Under the pieces are notes generated by a model. It searched no databases, was not told the DNA's origin, and worked only from the letters and a program-made list of their open reading frames with translations. Positions 11,887 through 22,703 of a stretch of 64,000 nt of DNA are shown here, piece by piece. A program made the translations under genes and the position numbers. This stretch comes from Dipteris shenzhenensis (Eukaryota > Polypodiophyta > Polypodiopsida > Gleicheniales), in NCBI GenBank assembly GCA_047967505.1, contig CM106540.1; one strand, written 5' to 3'. Position 1 is the stretch's first letter. Each line of letters begins with the position of its first letter.

Positions 11887-13297
11887 GATGCAAATGAAAC
11901 AAAATCTCAAATGCTAGTGCCTACAAGAGAGAATCACACCAAATACCAGGTGCACCCAAATGTGTATGCCACAATAGAGTGAAATATCACCAAAACTCAA
12001 AGCTCAAAGCATCAAAAGATGCATCTGACTCATGTGCATATACTATGCATCCATATGAGCAAATCTGGCCCAAAAGAAAATGCCAATAAGTGCCAAATGA
12101 CTCAAGCATAAACACCGTCCACTGGCATATACATCAATAATATCTCATCCAAGAGAGCATAGCACTATCAATGCATCACCTGCAATGTGTCAAAGCTATC
12201 CCTCAGCATAAAATAGCATCCATGTGTAAAGCGTCCATAAAAAATAGCATCCCATAAGGCAATTTGGGCCTATCAGCATATCCAATAAGGACCGTAATGC
12301 ATCCAAATGGCCTATAAATCATCCACTGCAACCCAATGCATACCACGAATGAGCGCACACTGCTCAAACTGCAACCAGAGTGATCTGCATAAGGTATGCT
12401 CAAGAAATCATAGTCCCACGGTAATGACCGCTACTGAAAATAGAACATGAGATGCCTCAAAACATGGGTGCCATTGCATAATGGACTCAGCAAGAAAATC
12501 TGCAAATATCTCTCTTCTGCCAGAACTCCAAATTCCCAACCGATGAGTGAGAAATGGGAGTCAACACTTATCCACTGCCATGTGGCATAAATCTAAGGTT
12601 TCAAAACCTTAGAATGAAAAATGCATAACAGAGAGACGAAATCGAATACACAGAGATCTATAACTCTGAAAATCCTCCATCAAATCGCACAAGAACTGAC
12701 AGGTAGGGGTTTTTGGGCGTCCGAAACGCAATGGGACAGACGGTTTTGGAAACCGTGGTCTCAATCACTGGGTCCAACACACAGACTGCAAAACGTTTTT
12801 GGAAACAGAGCTGTTTGTGAACTCCACCGAAGTACAAATGATGAGCAACATAGAAGTTTTAGGACCTTCTGAGTCCACCGGAACTGACAGATCTGCAAAT
12901 GGTTGCTCCAAACTTGAGTTCCAACACCCGGGCAAAAAACGCAGTGAGTCAGAAATCCAATGAAATGATTCCAGATTCAAGAATGAAGGTGTTTCCAAGC
13001 TCCTAAAGTGAAGTGGACACCAAAAGCAAGCAATAGTTGCCTCTACAAGTCAATACAGAGTCTCTGTCATCGAATGGAGCAGGGAAAGGCTCAAAAAACG
13101 ACTTTTTCATTGAAAACTCTTAACAGGCTCTCAAAACCACTTCGCAAAACCAAAGTGACTTTTCCAAAGGTTCCTCCAAGGTCTCTACACACTCGGATGC
13201 AAGTAAAGTCACCCACAAAGCTTCCCACAGAGCTTCTCCTTCCTCCCACAGAGCTGCTGAGCTTCAAGCATTCACGCACGCTTAGCTAGATCACCTG
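11887..13297 (-). other. long untranslated leader of the copia element
   Basis: About 1.4 kb separates the primer binding site from the gag ATG, much longer than the few hundred bases seen in compact copia elements. It holds many GCATAT/GCATCC words (11990-12400) and no recognised coding domain on either strand. The frames at 12621-12872 and 13008-13289 show no motif. Confidence 0.7.
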
Positions 13298-13310
13298 GGC
13301 TCTGATACCA
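13298..13310 (-). promoter_or_regulatory. primer binding site, initiator Met-tRNA type
   Basis: Minus strand reads TGGTATCAGAGCC, the standard plant copia site complementary to the 3' end of initiator Met-tRNA, two bases downstream of the 5' LTR. Confidence 0.93.
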
Positions 13311-13312
13311 GT

Positions 13313-13493
13313 TGAGAGTGCTCTCAACGGAAGCAAGAACGGAAGAGGGAGAGAGAGACAGAGACAGAGACAGAGAGCCACACAAGTTTTGGTGGGTGCA
13401 GAACCACCCTAATCTTCTTTTTCATTCATTTATATATGTGTTTGAGTATTGTACATAACTGGGGTAAAGGCACAGTGACCTTTAACCCCCACA
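13313..13493 (-). repeat. copia element 5' LTR
   Basis: 181 bp, the partner of 7588-7770. Followed on the plus strand by the target duplication GGATG (13494-13498). Confidence 0.93.
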
Positions 13494-13498
13494 GGATG

Positions 13499-14600
13499 AA
13501 GATAATTCGTTGTTCACATTGGAAGGTTCTTGTAGGACTTCTGTTGTGATGGGCATTACTTGTGTGGCCGATTGTTGCGTAGCTTCCCTGATGATAATGC
13601 CAAATTTCTCAGTAAGGAAGGTTCTTGTGTGGCTTCCAACATGGATTGACTTTTGTCTTGGCAGGTTCCTGTGTTATTGTCTGTTGCCTTGAAGATGATG
13701 CAATAAATTTACATCCCTTTTGATAGACTTGCAATCGAGTAGGTTCTTGTGTTACTATCTCCCTTTTTGAGACATAGTCTTATGTAACTACTCAAGAGGA
13801 GGTAGATGAACTCCTTTGTGTATGATCCTCCTGCATTGGTGCTTTTCCCTTATCCTTGAAAGCAGGTTCTCAATATTCTTGGCATCTTTGCAGAGTAGGT
13901 TCTTGTGTGACTACTACTGGTGCATCTGCACTCATTGACGCTTTTGTGTTGATAGATTTGGGGCTTTGCTCTTGCTTTTTTTATGGTTCTCATGTACATT
14001 TTGGCTTAGGGCAAGCATGAATGGGCTTTCGATTGCTCTGGCAAGGCTTGGGTACCCATATGTAAGAGTTGCCAAGGTAATATCCCCTCGAGTAGTCTTG
14101 TGGGAACCCATCGGTAATGAACCTTCCTTGTTGGATGGCGTCTTCTTCTTCTTGATGTTGAGGTTTGTTGTTTACAAGAGGGGGTGGCTGGTGATGGTGA
14201 GGCTTGATGTTTAGAGGAGGGGGTGGCTTCATATGTTGAGGTCTCTTTGGGATCCAAAAATATGATTCACCCTCAAAGTATCCTTGAGCCTTCAATAGAT
14301 TCTTTCGGACCCATATTTGCTTGGTTGCCTTTTGTCTTCGTCTTCTTCCTTGGTGGCACCCTTGTGAGGTGGGGAGGTGGCAGTGGTTGCTGATGTTGAT
14401 CCTTGGATAGCAATTGGTGCATCTTGATGGGATGATTCATCACCAAATAACCCTTTGTAAGTGCCTTGGATCCAGCTTTTACCAAGAATGGCAGCTTCCA
14501 TTAAGGTACTATAGGAGCTACAAAAAACTTGCAAGGCACAATGTAATTGTCCAAGGAAACATTCAACATTAAAGAACCAATAACCTTAATAGAGTTACCC
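13499..14600 (-). pseudogene. Pro/Gln-rich downstream part of the Ty3-like polyprotein
   Basis: Minus-strand frames (13990-14295, 14273-14485, 14292-14534 and shorter pieces to 13499) are rich in Pro, Gln, His and Lys. Two related segments, GYFEGESYFWIPK and GYYLGNSYIWVPK, occur about 70 residues apart. They are followed toward 13499 by several TQEP(T/A) motifs at about 13897, 13741, 13663 and 13619. I know no family with this combination. The stretch lies downstream of the protease at 15.2-15.6 kb, where a Ty3-like element would have its reverse transcriptase, but no RT motif is seen. Frameshifts are likely. Confidence 0.45.
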
Positions 14601-15169
14601 TATATCGATTGAATTTTAGATTCACATACTTGAAGGCATACTTGGCCAAGGTGCTTTAATGTCTCCCAGGAGATGAGGTTGTGGCCTCTGCTCATCCATC
14701 TACCATGGCCTGTATTCGGCATGTTGCACCTACTGATGTTAGCTCTACCCAAAGTTAAGGTGGAGTCATATCTACCTTGTTAGGATCAAGGGAATTGTCA
14801 ATTCCTATTTCAATTTTATTAGGTAGTACCGCTCTTATGGTGTAAATTTAGGTGTAATGGAATTAAGTTGTTCATCATCAAGGTACATCGTCTGAGTGCC
14901 CTCAGTAGTTGGTGGATCTATTGCCGCCAGTGTATGCATCCAATCAATTGAGTCTTCTAGATCTAGTAAAGGAGCACACCAAAAGGTTCTTCAAGACTTT
15001 TCTCATGGTCCTCTTTCTCATATTTTTTAACCAGCTTTACTGGCATAGACCTATCGGTGGTATCCGATTCAGCTGCAAATAGATTTTTAGACATAGTGTG
15101 AGCCTTCCATGTTTATAGATCAACCCTCATGACTTGTTAATCTTTCCTTAGATAAATGTTGTTGGAGTG
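14601..15169 (-). other. linker region of the Ty3-like relic
   Basis: Sits between the protease-like segment and the Pro/Gln-rich segment on the minus strand. Short open pieces in shifting frames show no known motif, including no RT palm motif. Confidence 0.4.
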
Positions 15170-15625
15170 TTAATCATGGATCAATCCTACCATACGCAAG
15201 AAAGGTCTCCCTAGAATAGCCTCATACCTAGGGTTGTTTTGGAAATCCATTACAATAAGGCACACCCGATATGTGAGACCACAGGTTTTGATTTTAATGT
15301 TCTTGAGTACTCCTATGGGATCAGCCGTGCCTCCATTAGCTAATTTAGCTACCAAGGAAGTACTCTCTCAGTCAGGTCTTTCCCACTTTTCCCAGCACTG
15401 TTTTGTGATGATTCTAACACCTGCTCCTCCATCTAACATTGTCATAGCTTTCTTATCCCAGAAGGATATCACTACATTCATGTCATCACTCTCAAAATAT
15501 TGGCCCAATTTGTTGACTGGCACCCTTGGAAGGTCTTGAGCATGATTGGGAGACTCAACATTATCAGGATTTGTGGATTGGGTGTCACTATTTGCCCATT
15601 CATCCAATCCGAGAGGTCTCTCCAT
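15170..15625 (-). pseudogene. retropepsin-like protease segment, frameshifted
   Basis: Minus frame 15625-15368 contains AMTMLDGGAGVRIIT, resembling the active-site loop D-x-G-(A/S)-x-V-N-I-I of Ty3-type proteases. The next frame (15355-15170) has YEAILGRPFLRM, the typical ILGRPWL second signature of this fold. The two halves are in different frames, so a frameshift separates them. They follow the gag domains in the order known for Ty3/gypsy elements. Confidence 0.65.
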
Positions 15626-16362
15626 AGAGTAGGATTACCCCGTAATAGTGTCGCGATGGGCATCTTGATCTCAATGTATAGGAATGAGGCTAATCTTGCG
15701 ATGTCTTGAGGACCAGTCATAGATTCCATGCCTATTGATTTAGACTCTTCGAAGCCATAAAAGGTCATGTTGTCATCCTCCTTTAGTTGTTGCAAGGCAG
15801 GGTCTTCTTCAAACATCCATTGCGTTAGGGTAGATCCCTCTGTTGAAAGGCATGACACACCTTCTTCCTCTACCCTTCCAGGTATTTGCAAGGCTTTTGA
15901 GGCTCGAGCATTTATCTCATATCTAGGATGAATTGTATCAGTACTCTTGCTTGCCTTGAGACTCTGCTGACATTGCTCTTGGCATTTTTGTACCAATTTA
16001 TGCACCTCGATGAGACCTTGTTTCCCCACCCATAGGTTGGAATATTCACCATGCCCTTAGGTGTTGTGGCTTGGCCATGGGTTCAAGCCGTTATCGGTGC
16101 CTCATTTTCCTCATGTGAGTGTTTGTTGTTGTTACCATTTGAGAGAGTATCATCAGAGGAAGATGATGTTGCTAGGGAGGCTGTATCTTCATCCGACCCA
16201 TCTTGGATGATGACCTTATTTTTTCCCTTCCCAATCTTCATTGCACCCTTGGTGCTTACTCGTACTGATTCAGTTGCATCTCTAGGCTGTGATGTACTAG
16301 TTGTGCCGAGGTTGTGCCTGATTGGATGGATTGGGCAGTGCAGGCAATGGTAGATGCGGCCT
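15626..16362 (-). pseudogene. gag-to-protease linker of the Ty3-like relic
   Basis: An open frame of 183 codons (16029-15478) overlaps the protease start. It is rich in Gln, Lys and Glu (KLVQKCQEQCQQSLKAS) and then becomes acidic. No domain recognised. It is colinear with gag upstream and protease downstream, so it is most likely polyprotein linker. Confidence 0.5.
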
Positions 16363-18137
16363 TTATTGATAAATGGGTTGAGGAATCACCCTAGGATAGT
16401 GACATTGGGATGTGTCATGATTTCCCCAATGATCACAATGGGCACAGTAGAGTGTTGGCCTGGCTCTAAGACAAGGGCATTCCTTAGTCAGATGATTTCC
16501 AATGCATACCCCACACCATATGTTATCCCTTTGTGGAAATAGATGTGGGTTGCTAGCGGCATCTTTTGGTGCTTCTATCTTCCATTGTTGGCTCAACTTG
16601 TTTAATAGATTTGTGGCCAACTCTTCCATGTTGAGCACCTTGGGTGTAATGCTTGCATCCCTAGTTGCTTCTGAGGTTGAAGCCTATGCTATTTGGGACA
16701 TATCAAAGAAAGAAAAGGATTTATCCTTTTGGGGCATCTCCCTCATGTTATCCCCTAAGCGTATCACTATCTTGCTGCATAGCTCAAACGATGTGGGATT
16801 CATAACAAACAAATGATCATGCAGCTTAGCATCACATAACCCTATGAGGAAGCATGGTAGAAGCTGCACATCACTCATCCTCTCATGGGGTTCACATCGT
16901 GAGTTCAGATGCTTAATCCTAGTGATATAGTCTCTTAAGGACTTAGTGTCATTCTGCTTCACTAGATAAAGCTGGTTAATTGGGTTCCACTTGGGAAACC
17001 CAGAATGGAGGATTTATGCAATGTGTCCCAATTTATTTTCTCCTCAGGGTTTAAGGCTCTAAACCATTGTCTAGCCTTGCCATCAAGACTCAAGCTAAAA
17101 GCATTGACCTTGTCTAGATCCCCAATATCACCAAAGGTGTCATAGATTTGTTCAAACTTCTCAACATGGGAGACTGGGTCTCCTCTTGCAAACTTGGTGA
17201 TTAGCTTGGAGATTGTAATAGGCTTTTTTCTTAAGGGGTTGGTATCACATCCTGGAAACATTAGTGGTGGAGCGGTGGGCCCCCTTCCTAGTGCTTGCAC
17301 TAGGATTCTCATAGCTTCATCTGTAAGGACCATTTGTGATACAGGAGGATACAGGAGGAGGTTGTGGAATGGTGGGTGATGTCTCATGCATTGGTGGTCC
17401 TGATGAAGGGTTCCATGGATTAGATGGCACAAGGTTGGGATGGGAGGGTCCAGGCCCACTAGGCATTGACATTGTGACTTGGGTCAAGTTGGGCCTAACA
17501 GGTTGGTCTAGGGGTCCTTTGGGGAGTGGTATGTTCCCTATAGGCATAGGCCTATAAGGGGCACTTGTTGGGTAGGGAATATCTCCCATGTTTTGTTTCC
17601 AAGGAGGCATCATAGGGGTTTCTGAGGTGGAGGGTCTCACTTGTGGGCCTTCATGGTTACTCCTTTGCCCCCTTTGCTCTAGCATTTGGGTCCCTTGTGA
17701 GAATGTGGGTCCAAATCCCTCCCCATAAAATTGTCTATCATTAAAGAATTGGTACGACGGGGGGTGATTGCCATTAGGTATCATGGGACTTAGCTCCCTG
17801 AGTATGGCTTCTCACATCAGTGGTTGGTGGGCTAGCATTTGAGCCTCTGACATTGCCCTAGTCATCCAGCAAATGGGTTTAGCCACTCTACTCGCTCTGT
17901 CAATCCAAACCTTCCCATGATGTTGGAAAAGGTTTCCCTTAATGTAGCTACTACTATGGATGGGATAGGAGAGTGGAGATCAATAGGGATGGAGTCCAGA
18001 GCTACTGAGGCTCTAACATTAGAGAGTTTACCCATGGGGCTGGATAACTCAGCTGGTGGTGGATCTTGCAATGAGTGAGAATTGACTTTTGAGCTTACTA
18101 ACCCTAAGGATGCCGAGGTAGGTATGGAGGTTGACAA
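16363..18137 (-). pseudogene. Ty3/gypsy-type gag, frameshifted
   Basis: Read on the minus strand: a Pro-rich amino part (18137-17317, several frames), then the retrotransposon gag core at 17290-16700. The core shows DPVSHVEKFEQIYDTFG and FSLSLDGKARQWFRALNPEE followed by a W-x-x-L segment, then DTKSLRDYITRIKHL, the layout of the Retrotrans_gag family. A nucleic-acid-binding part follows at 16638-16363 with two Cys/His clusters, CGVCIGNHLTKEC and CAHCDHWGNHDTSQC, both with atypical spacing. At least three frame changes occur. It is the upstream part of the protease-bearing relic. Confidence 0.7.
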
Positions 18138-18265
18138 GATGGTATTTAAGGCACTGTCTTTAGGCTCAAGGTGGAGCTTGTAAGACTCTTCTTGATCTCA
18201 AGTGCATGTGTTAGTATGTGCAATTGATGCCCCAATTCTAGGTTGAGTCTGCCTCGACGCAGGGT

Positions 18266-18285
18266 CAAGGGGCGGCAGCCCCTTG
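18266..18285. repeat. perfect 8-bp inverted repeat around GGCA
   Basis: CAAGGGGC, loop GGCA, GCCCCTTG. It stands between the gag start of the Ty3-like relic and the GGGATAG minisatellite, in the putative leader. GC-rich hairpins of this form are common in plant LTRs, so it may mark LTR or leader sequence. Confidence 0.7.
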
Positions 18286-18292
18286 TGGTTAT

Positions 18293-18870
18293 GGGATAGG
18301 GTTAAAGCAATGAGCAATGGGATAGAGTTAAAGCAACGATTGGTGGGATAGGGCTATGGCAACGAACGATGGGATAGCAAGTCGATGGGATAGAGTTAAA
18401 GCAACGACCGGCGGGGATAGAGCTATGGCAACAACTAGCAGGATAGCAAGTCGGCGGGACAAAGTTAAAGCAATGACCGGTGGGATAGAGCTATGGCTAT
18501 GACCTGTGGGGATAGGGCAAAAGCAACAACTGGTGGGATAGCCTTATGGCACCGGGTCAATGCAAGCTTGACCAGTGGGATAACTAACTGACAGTAATTA
18601 ATTAGGGTAGTGGGTTAGGTATTGACATGTGTTAGGTCAGCGGGATAGAGTTATGGCAACGACTGGCGGGATAGCAGGTCGGTGGGATAGCGCTAAGGCA
18701 ATGGGTCAACACAAGTTTGACCATCAGGATACGGTTATGGTACCGGGTCAATGCAAGTTTGATCGGCAAGATAGAGCTATGGCGATGGGTCAATGCAAGT
18801 TTGACCGATGGGATATGGTTATGGCACCGGTCGGCAAGATAGCGCCATCGCATCGACCCATGGGGATAGG
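18293..18870. repeat. degenerate GGGATAG minisatellite
   Basis: About 580 bp built from variants of GGGATAGAGTTAAAGCAACG followed by ACCGGTGGGATAG, GGTCAATGCAAGTTTGACC or similar. More than fifteen GGGATAG cores occur at about 25-60-base spacing. Units alternate between 'gttaaagcaacg' and 'ctatggcaacg' forms, suggesting a higher-order dimer. It lies directly upstream (minus sense) of the Ty3-like gag and may be its leader array. Confidence 0.75.
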
Positions 18871-21800
18871 CACACGTAGTTTTTCCTACTGGTTTTTGAT
18901 GATTCTTGATGATTTGGAAGTTTCTGTTCGCGTTTTTTTGTGATGGGGGGATGCTAAAGTACCTACTATACCTACTCAATGAAAAAAACTTGAAAGAAAA
19001 ACAACTTTTAAAAGCCAAAATGCAAAATTTCATGAAGGGTGAGTTCTAGAACACAAAACAACTTCGAAATTTAGCAAGACCTCACACACTCCTTAGCAAT
19101 CTCACAAACTAAGCTCCTATCACATCTCTCACATTTCCTCACTCATTAACACAATATACTCCACGCCATGACTACTTATCATCTCTCAACAATCACAACC
19201 CTCTTTCCACTCTATGGAAAACCTATGCCCAAGTCATTTACAATTGAAATAGCTGCATAGTGCCCAAAACAATATAATCAACTGCATACCCATGTGTTGA
19301 CACACAATACAAAAGCAAGTGGATTATCTAAAATCCATGTCATATGTGACAAGGAAAATATGATGCTTACGGACACGTGCTACTCCCATTCACATTGAGC
19401 ACCATACTAGTCCCTTTCACATGGAATTGGGACTCTCAAGATTTGTGGAACCCATGGATCAATAATCATATTTTGTCATCTAGTCCTCCATCCTCATTGA
19501 TCAAGATATCTCCTATCATCGGTTGCTCTCATCAATCACTATAGGGCCATTTACACCCTCTTACACTCTCAACTTCAATAATCACTGGCATGCAACATCA
19601 AATAAAGACACAAAAATTGAAGCCATGGGGCGATGTAGAGTCCAATAAAGTGAACGTGGATGTGACAACTAACTAACCCACCCTTTGTGTGCAAAAGATA
19701 GACACCTTAAACATATAGCTCATCCCCATGTGGCTAAACCTACATATAACTTCAAAACATGTTAATCTTATACAACTACAAAATAAATCCTTACAACTAG
19801 CACCAATTCATTATTTCATCTCAAATTTTGAAAAGTATGGAAATAAGAAAACCCTAGTATCCACATAATGAGCCCCTTACAAAATTTCCCATCCTCGATG
19901 AATGAATTATTGAACAAGCCTACACTAGCCTATTGTTGCCTACAAGAAATAAACTTTCAACACCTCATGTTGCTTGTTGTTGCCTTCAGGAAATAATATT
20001 TCAATACCAAGTCTCATTTAAAACTCCCAAAAAAAGTTCGCTCAAACACCTAAACTGCTAGATTCTCAAATCATGATGGAGGTGTTTAGCTCGTTGGCCA
20101 TCCTCTCATCCATACATCCAAGCAACTCAATCCGCTAATCATAAAATGAAAATGTCTAGCCAGACAAAAATAAGAAAAGGTGATCCTTCATACTCATATC
20201 CTCTCTCATCCATGCATTCAAGCAACTTGGCACTCTAATTATAAGGGAAAAACTCTAAACAAATAAAAATAAAATGAGATCATCATCCATGAATAATCTA
20301 AAACCATGATAGGATCATGAAAAGAATCTTCATGGACCATAACAAATCTCTATGACCTAGTCCATCAACCTTTCACCTCATTTTCTAGATTATATCCTTT
20401 CTTATTTAATTCCTACATCTCAAACTCTTACTACCTTGGGAACCTCAATATTCATGCTTTCTAAACCAGCTTGGCCACACCCTAGAATTACCTAGAGGGT
20501 ATTAATATTTTCCTCATGTGGGATCATCTCCTTTTACTTGCAATTGATATGAGTACATATTGCATTCCTTCCCTTAAAAATCTCTCTTGGTAGTTTTTTT
20601 CTACCTTTGGTTAATTTTTGGATAGATAATCATCGAATCATAAAGTCTCAATTCTTTCAGATAACCGTTTCATTTATGCCAAATGTAATGGTTTCATTAT
20701 CAAATTCTCTTACATCTTTACTTTCAGTCCAATCCCCACTACAATCAAGATTATTGGTAATATTCACTTAAGCTACTCTCTGCAATATTGTCACTAGTAG
20801 ACATGAATCATTCATACTTGTTAGTGGATACTTCAATAATATCTATGGTTCTAAGAAATGGTATCCATTTTTGTCGACCAATATTATATCATTCATCACT
20901 CTCATATTTGCTAGAGTCCCCGGGTACACCTCTTTGCTACATCTCTATGACCTTTGCAAGAATTAAATTTTTAAGTAAGCTAGTTTGTGAAATATTTTCC
21001 CACAAAATTTGGATTTCATATCCAAACTCAATAGCCAACTACCCTTGACGATGCTATATCTTTAGCTTGAGTTTGAGAAGAAGCCATGGGTTATCAGTCA
21101 CATCAATGTTGGAGTAGAATTCCCACCTACCTAACAAAGAAAGTGACATTATACAAATTAGGAACACCCTATGAGATCCAAATGACACCCTATATCTATA
21201 TCCTCTAGCTATGAATGTTCCATTAATGTGTCAACTAAGAATTCTCATATGGAGCCATCATAGGAACATGAGGTAAGTGAGAAACTACCTAGCATGATTC
21301 CTAGAATATAGACTAGACATAAGCTACACCTCATAAAATCCAATGGCAAGGCAAGAGTGTTGAAATGTTATCAATACATAGGCTCAACCACATAAAAAGT
21401 TTTTTTTTAAAGCCAAGCCACATAGTCTACATTGTTGTGTGCTTTTTGTTGACACATTTCGCATCCTCTTTTATCAACTTGTGACATCCATTTAGAAATT
21501 TTGAATTCTCTATCTATGTAAAACACACTTAGGAGCATCTATTTTCAAATAAGTATGAATGTTTTGTGGTTGATTGGTTTATAGGTTTTGCAACATTTGG
21601 GTTACCTTCAATGATTGGAGTGTTAAGTGTTTTTGCTAAACATTTGCATGAATCACTCCTAAATTTTTTGAGAATTTAGTTTCTTAGACTTTTCCACATT
21701 TAAGTCCCTCCAAAATTGAATATAAATTTCCTTAATAATTTTAATAGAATCAAAATAACTCTCAAAGGAAAGAGAGACATTACCATTACTAAAAGAATCC

Positions 21801-22184
21801 GGTTGGCATGTTCTTTTCTTTTTTTTACACTCACCAACCAAGCCACTCATAATCGTGCATTACTCATGGCAACCTAGTATTCCCTTAACACTTTTCAACT
21901 CATCATTTTAGTTTTGTTTCATATTCCAACTCTTGCTATCATCCTATTCTTTCCTTGGCAAGGGCACTAAAAGATTATATGGAGGCAAGAGTATGTCCAA
22001 CCTAAAACCTCCACGTAAATGGCTTCTCACTTGAGGACTTTGAGAGGGAGAGTGTAGCCATAATAGGGACAAATTGAGCGAGACATCATTGTCATAGTAA
22101 AGCACTCATACATCACCAAGCATACATATGATTTACTGACTTATTAAAACTATCTTGAGACTCATGTGTCCACACAAATGTCAC
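18871..22184. other. AT-rich DNA, no gene recognised
   Basis: No frame longer than about 90 codons and no domain. The text has a low-complexity AT-rich look and no LTR pair was found by eye. It may contain the outer LTR of the Ty3-like relic, unproven. Confidence 0.5.
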
Positions 22185-22345
22185 CCCCCCCCCACACACA
22201 CACACATGCATGGCATGAAAGCATGTGCATGTGCATGCATGCATGCCCAAATGCACTTGCATTCATGCACATGCCACACATGCATGCATGCATGCAGACG
22301 GGCATGCACGCACATGCACACACACACACACAGACAGTTAACACA
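22185..22345. repeat. alternating purine-pyrimidine tract (CA, CATG, GCATGC)
   Basis: A run of C10 leads into (CA)n, many CATGCATG words and a final (CA)n. Long alternating purine-pyrimidine DNA favours Z-DNA. CATGCATG also matches the plant RY (Sph) element, but here it is part of a simple repeat. The open frames on both strands (22155-22410) are shadows of this composition. Confidence 0.8.
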
Positions 22346-22628
22346 CACACAATTAAATTACACGGCGTAGTGGAACAAAAACTGAACAAAGAATAGAGAG
22401 TACACAACAAACTGGAGATGAAAAAAATTTTCCTTCAATACTAATGTAGTACAGATGATGGTTCCATCCACCTATACGCTCCCACAGTGGAGCTTAGATG
22501 GTGATCTAGACAGATACTAGGTAAAGAGCTACTAGCCAGAAGATATCTGCTGGAAGATCTCATCTAGTACAATGGACTGGGGAGGTCGCCTCTTTATAGT
22601 TATGAGGGTGGTAGTTGGATCAATGTAA

Positions 22629-22703
22629 TCGGTGGAACCGACCAGTCATTCTAGTCAGTGAAGCCGACCAATCAACCTAGTTGGTGGAACCGACTAGTCA
22701 TCC
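22629..22703. repeat. short tandem repeat, about 26-bp unit
   Basis: Three units of (C/T)GGTGGAACCGAC(C/T)AGTCAT at about 22630, 22656 and 22682, the middle one diverged (CAGTGAAGCCGACCAATCA). Nothing else recognised around it. Confidence 0.6.

Larger units (their letters stand above)
7588..13493 (-). mobile_element. Ty1/copia LTR retrotransposon, complete but inactivated
   Basis: A full-length 5906-bp element on the minus strand. It has LTRs at 13313-13493 (5') and 7588-7770 (3'), and a 5-bp target duplication GGATG at 7583-7587 and 13494-13498. A primer binding site follows the 5' LTR and a purine tract precedes the 3' LTR. The order is gag, protease, integrase, reverse transcriptase, RNase H, which is the copia order. 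LTRs run 5'-TG...CA-3' on the minus strand. They differ mainly in GATA versus GACA microsatellite units and one C/T, so the insertion is fairly recent. The coding part has six in-frame TAGs and one frame change, so it cannot make its own proteins. Confidence 0.95.

Noticed and set aside
13298-13310. tRNA gene at the PBS-like sequences (also 24885)
   Set aside because: Only the 12-13 bases complementary to a tRNA end are present; no cloverleaf around them.
22155-22410. His/Cys/Met-rich frames near 22.2 kb
   Set aside because: Produced by CA and CATG simple repeats on both strands.
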